The translations under genes and the position numbers were made by a program. The notes beneath the pieces are model-generated. The model saw only the letters and a program-made list of their open reading frames with translations. It did not search any database and was not told where the DNA came from. 8,290 nt of DNA from an uncultured Prevotella sp. GTDB taxonomy: Bacteria; Bacteroidota; Bacteroidia; Bacteroidales; Bacteroidaceae. Where the stretch lies: assembly GCA_937907705.1 (NCBI GenBank), contig CALCVP010000014.1, forward strand, positions 1-8,290, given 5' to 3'. Positions 6,833-8,290 of this stretch are shown here, in pieces (within the stretch, counting starts at the first letter, position 1; each line of letters starts with the position of its first letter).

Positions 6833-6892
6833 GGCTCTTTTTATGCCATGTGCATTGCGCTTATGGTATAAAAAGAGCTATTTACATTTTTA
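6833..6892 (+). terminator. Hairpin terminator or attenuator between punA and thiL
   Basis: GCTCTTTTTATGCCAT (6834-6849) pairs with ATGGTATAAAAAGAGC (6863-6878) over 16 bp with a single G-U, around a 13-base loop; a G-U pair at 6833/6879 can extend it. The sequence after it is T-rich but interrupted (TATTTACATTTTT). It probably ends or reduces transcription from the sppA-lpxK-punA side. The 95-base gap to thiL and the lack of an obvious consensus promoter after the hairpin leave open that thiL is read through it. Confidence 0.6.
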
Positions 6893-6907
6893 ATTGACAG
6901 CAAATAA

Positions 6908-7993
6908 ATGACAGATATTTCTAAACTTGGCGAGTTTGGTCTGATTCATAGACTCACAGATGGCATTAAACTAAAAAACAGTTCCACTTTATACGGTGTG
7001 GGCGATGACTGTGCCGTATTGTATTATCCAGACTCTGAAGTATTGGTTACTACCGATATGCTTATGGAAGGCGTGCATTTTGACCTTACTTACATTGATT
7101 TGCAGCACTTAGGTTACAAATCAGCAATGGTGAATATCAGCGACATATTCGCCATGAACGGTACTCCACGGCAAATGGTGGTTAGTATAGCACTGGGCAA
7201 ACGCTTCACAGTAGAAGACATGGATATGTTTTACAGTGGCTTAAGAATGGCTTGTGACAAGTGGAATATAGACGTTGTAGGAGGTGATACTACCTCATCT
7301 TATACCGGGTTGGCCATCAGTATCACTTGTATTGGCGAAGCTAAACGCGAAGATATCGTATATCGTAGTGGAGCAAAAGAAACCGATTTGGTTTGTATTA
7401 CAGGCGATTTGGGTGCAGCTTATATGGGACTGCAATTATTGGAACGTGAAAAGAGCGTATATTACCAACAAGTAAATGAGGCAAAAAAGAAGAATGACAA
7501 ACGAGCTTTGGAAGAATTAGCTCACTTTCAGCCCGATTTTGCAGGCAAGGAGTATCTCTTGCAGCGCCAGCTTAAACCTGAAGCAAGAGGGGATATTATA
7601 GCTAAGTTGCACGAGATGAATATTCGTCCTACTGCAATGATGGATATTAGTGATGGCTTAAGTAGCGAATTGCTGCATATATGTCATCAGAGCGGTTGTG
7701 GCTGTCGCATCTTTGAAAAGAACATACCTATTGATTATCAAACTGCGGTGATGGCAGAAGAGCTGAATATGAATGTTACTACATGCGCCATGAATGGTGG
7801 TGAAGACTACGAGCTGCTGTTTACAGTACCAATTGGTGACCATGAAAAGATAGAACAGCTGGAAGATGTAAAACTCATAGGTCATATTACAAAGAAAGAG
7901 TTTGGTAATATCTTGGTAACAAGAGATAATAATGAATTTGAACTGAAAGCGCAAGGATGGAATCCGCTAAAAGACCAAACGGCTAGTAAGTAG
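6908..7993 (+). CDS. thiL: Thiamine-monophosphate kinase ThiL
   Basis: Phosphorylates thiamine monophosphate with ATP to the active cofactor thiamine diphosphate, the last step of de novo thiamine cofactor synthesis, in the cytosol. Family motifs of the PurM/ThiL fold appear in order: GVGDDCAV (30-37, metal and nucleotide binding), TTDMLMEGVHF, KSAMVNISDIFAMNG, VVGGDTT, DISDGL (246-251) and NGGEDYELL (E299, D300). At 361 residues it is longer than E. coli ThiL (325); part of the excess is a charged Lys/Glu-rich insert around residues 182-214. It starts at an ATG after AGCAAATAA, with no Shine-Dalgarno. No TPP riboswitch signature is visible in the upstream gap. Identification is firm. Confidence 0.94.
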   Translation: MTDISKLGEFGLIHRLTDGIKLKNSSTLYGVGDDCAVLYYPDSEVLVTTDMLMEGVHFDLTYIDLQHLGYKSAMVNISDIFAMNGTPRQMVVSIALGKRFTVEDMDMFYSGLRMACDKWNIDVVGGDTTSSYTGLAISITCIGEAKREDIVYRSGAKETDLVCITGDLGAAYMGLQLLEREKSVYYQQVNEAKKKNDKRALEELAHFQPDFAGKEYLLQRQLKPEARGDIIAKLHEMNIRPTAMMDISDGLSSELLHICHQSGCGCRIFEKNIPIDYQTAVMAEELNMNVTTCAMNGGEDYELLFTVPIGDHEKIEQLEDVKLIGHITKKEFGNILVTRDNNEFELKAQGWNPLKDQTASK

Positions 7994-8004
7994 AAGCATA
8001 TCGT

Positions 8005-8099
8005 AGCTTTAAGTAGATGCTTGAAATTTAAAAGAATATTGTTGACTATGAAGTCTCCTATCGTTTGTCTAATTTAATTTTGAACATCTACTTAAAGTT
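8005..8099 (+). repeat. Large imperfect hairpin downstream of thiL
   Basis: CTTTAAGTAGATG (8007-8019) is the exact reverse complement of CATCTACTTAAAG (8085-8097). After a single C/A mismatch the stem continues inward for eight more pairs (8021-8028 with 8076-8083, two of them G-U). The 47-base loop contains a small GACT/AGTC hairpin (8044-8055). A T-rich stretch follows, and CTTAAA (8091-8096) can instead pair with TTTAAG (8103-8108). It may terminate thiL transcription or be a small palindromic element or RNA. The 8100-8188 stretch beyond holds nothing else that I can identify. Confidence 0.5.
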
Positions 8100-8188
8100 T
8101 TGTTTAAGCTTATTTATTACAATGTTGTCATTCTTCTGCAAAAAGTGTACTAAAACAAAAAAATATCGCATAAAAGAGTATAAGAAAT

Positions 8189-8219
8189 TTTGCAAATTCA
8201 ATAAATATACGTATCTTTG
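8189..8219 (+). promoter_or_regulatory. Promoter of the tRNA-Phe gene
   Basis: TTTG (8189-8192), a 19-base spacer and TATCTTTG (8212-8219) give a full match to the Bacteroidota consensus TTTG-N19-21-TAnnTTTG. Transcription would start near 8226, about ten bases before the mature tRNA 5' end, so the tRNA has its own promoter independent of thiL. Confidence 0.8.
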
Positions 8220-8236
8220 TAACCACAAAAACAAGA

Positions 8237-8290
8237 GGTGCCATAGCTCAGTTGGTAGAGCAAAGGACTGAAAATCCTTGTGTCCCCGGT
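8237..8290 (+). tRNA. tRNA-Phe (GAA), 3' end cut by the window
   Basis: The first 54 nucleotides of a tRNA are present: acceptor 5' strand GGTGCCA (8237-8243), D stem GCTC/GAGC (8246-8249/8258-8261) with loop AGTTGGTA, and anticodon stem AAGGA/TCCTT (8263-8267/8275-8279). The anticodon loop is CTGAAAA with anticodon GAA at 8270-8272, reading Phe codons. A five-base variable loop (8280-8284) and the T-stem strand CCCGG (8285-8289) follow, then T54 at the last base. The T loop, the 3' acceptor strand and any CCA lie beyond the window. All visible stems pair perfectly, so it looks functional. Confidence 0.96.

Noticed and set aside
6813..6907. TPP riboswitch upstream of thiL
   Set aside because: The gap lacks the conserved CTGAGA-type thi-box sequences and is accounted for by the hairpin.
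8065..8271. 68-codon plus-strand reading frame running into the tRNA gene
   Set aside because: It is Lys/Phe-rich low-complexity sequence overlapping the tRNA promoter and tRNA-Phe itself.
1..8290. CRISPR array, insertion sequence or integrase
   Set aside because: No regularly spaced direct repeats, transposase or recombinase motifs were seen in any frame.

Overview
The window looks like chromosomal DNA from a Bacteroidales bacterium, most likely Prevotella or a close relative. The evidence is AT-rich DNA with A-rich rather than Shine-Dalgarno leaders, two clear Bacteroidota-type promoters (TTG/TTTG, then TAnnTTTG 18-19 bases later), and protein sequences that read like Bacteroidales family members. 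All recognisable genes lie on the + strand. The genus is inferred from recall of family sequences; no database was searched.

Left part (1-2900), accessory: about 550 bases without a credible protein gene hold an unusual density of perfect inverted repeats. They suggest a structured RNA of about 200 bases (roughly 274-495), followed by a separate 11-bp inverted repeat ending six bases before the next start codon. Then come two translationally coupled genes: an EcoRI-family adenine-N6 DNA methyltransferase (557-1669) and a protein with an N-terminal DUF262 (ParB-like) domain and a C-terminal HNH nuclease domain (1666-2790). Together they look like a methylase/nuclease defence module with an atypical nuclease partner. 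A small hairpin terminator overlaps the second stop codon, and a 28-bp imperfect palindrome (2825-2896) follows.

Right part (2900-8290), core: a Bacteroidota promoter precedes sppA (signal peptide peptidase), followed by lpxK (lipid A 4'-kinase, GTG start), punA (purine nucleoside phosphorylase, overlapping lpxK by 119 bases) and thiL (thiamine-monophosphate kinase). A strong hairpin sits between punA and thiL and a large imperfect hairpin follows thiL. The window ends inside a tRNA-Phe(GAA) gene that has its own near-consensus promoter.

The core genes serve unrelated housekeeping jobs (membrane proteolysis, lipid A synthesis, purine salvage, thiamine cofactor synthesis) and appear to be linked by position rather than pathway. 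The most interesting part is the methylase/DUF262-HNH pair with its structured leader. Lesser curiosities are the long lpxK/punA overlap and an Asp at the purine-specificity position of the phosphorylase.
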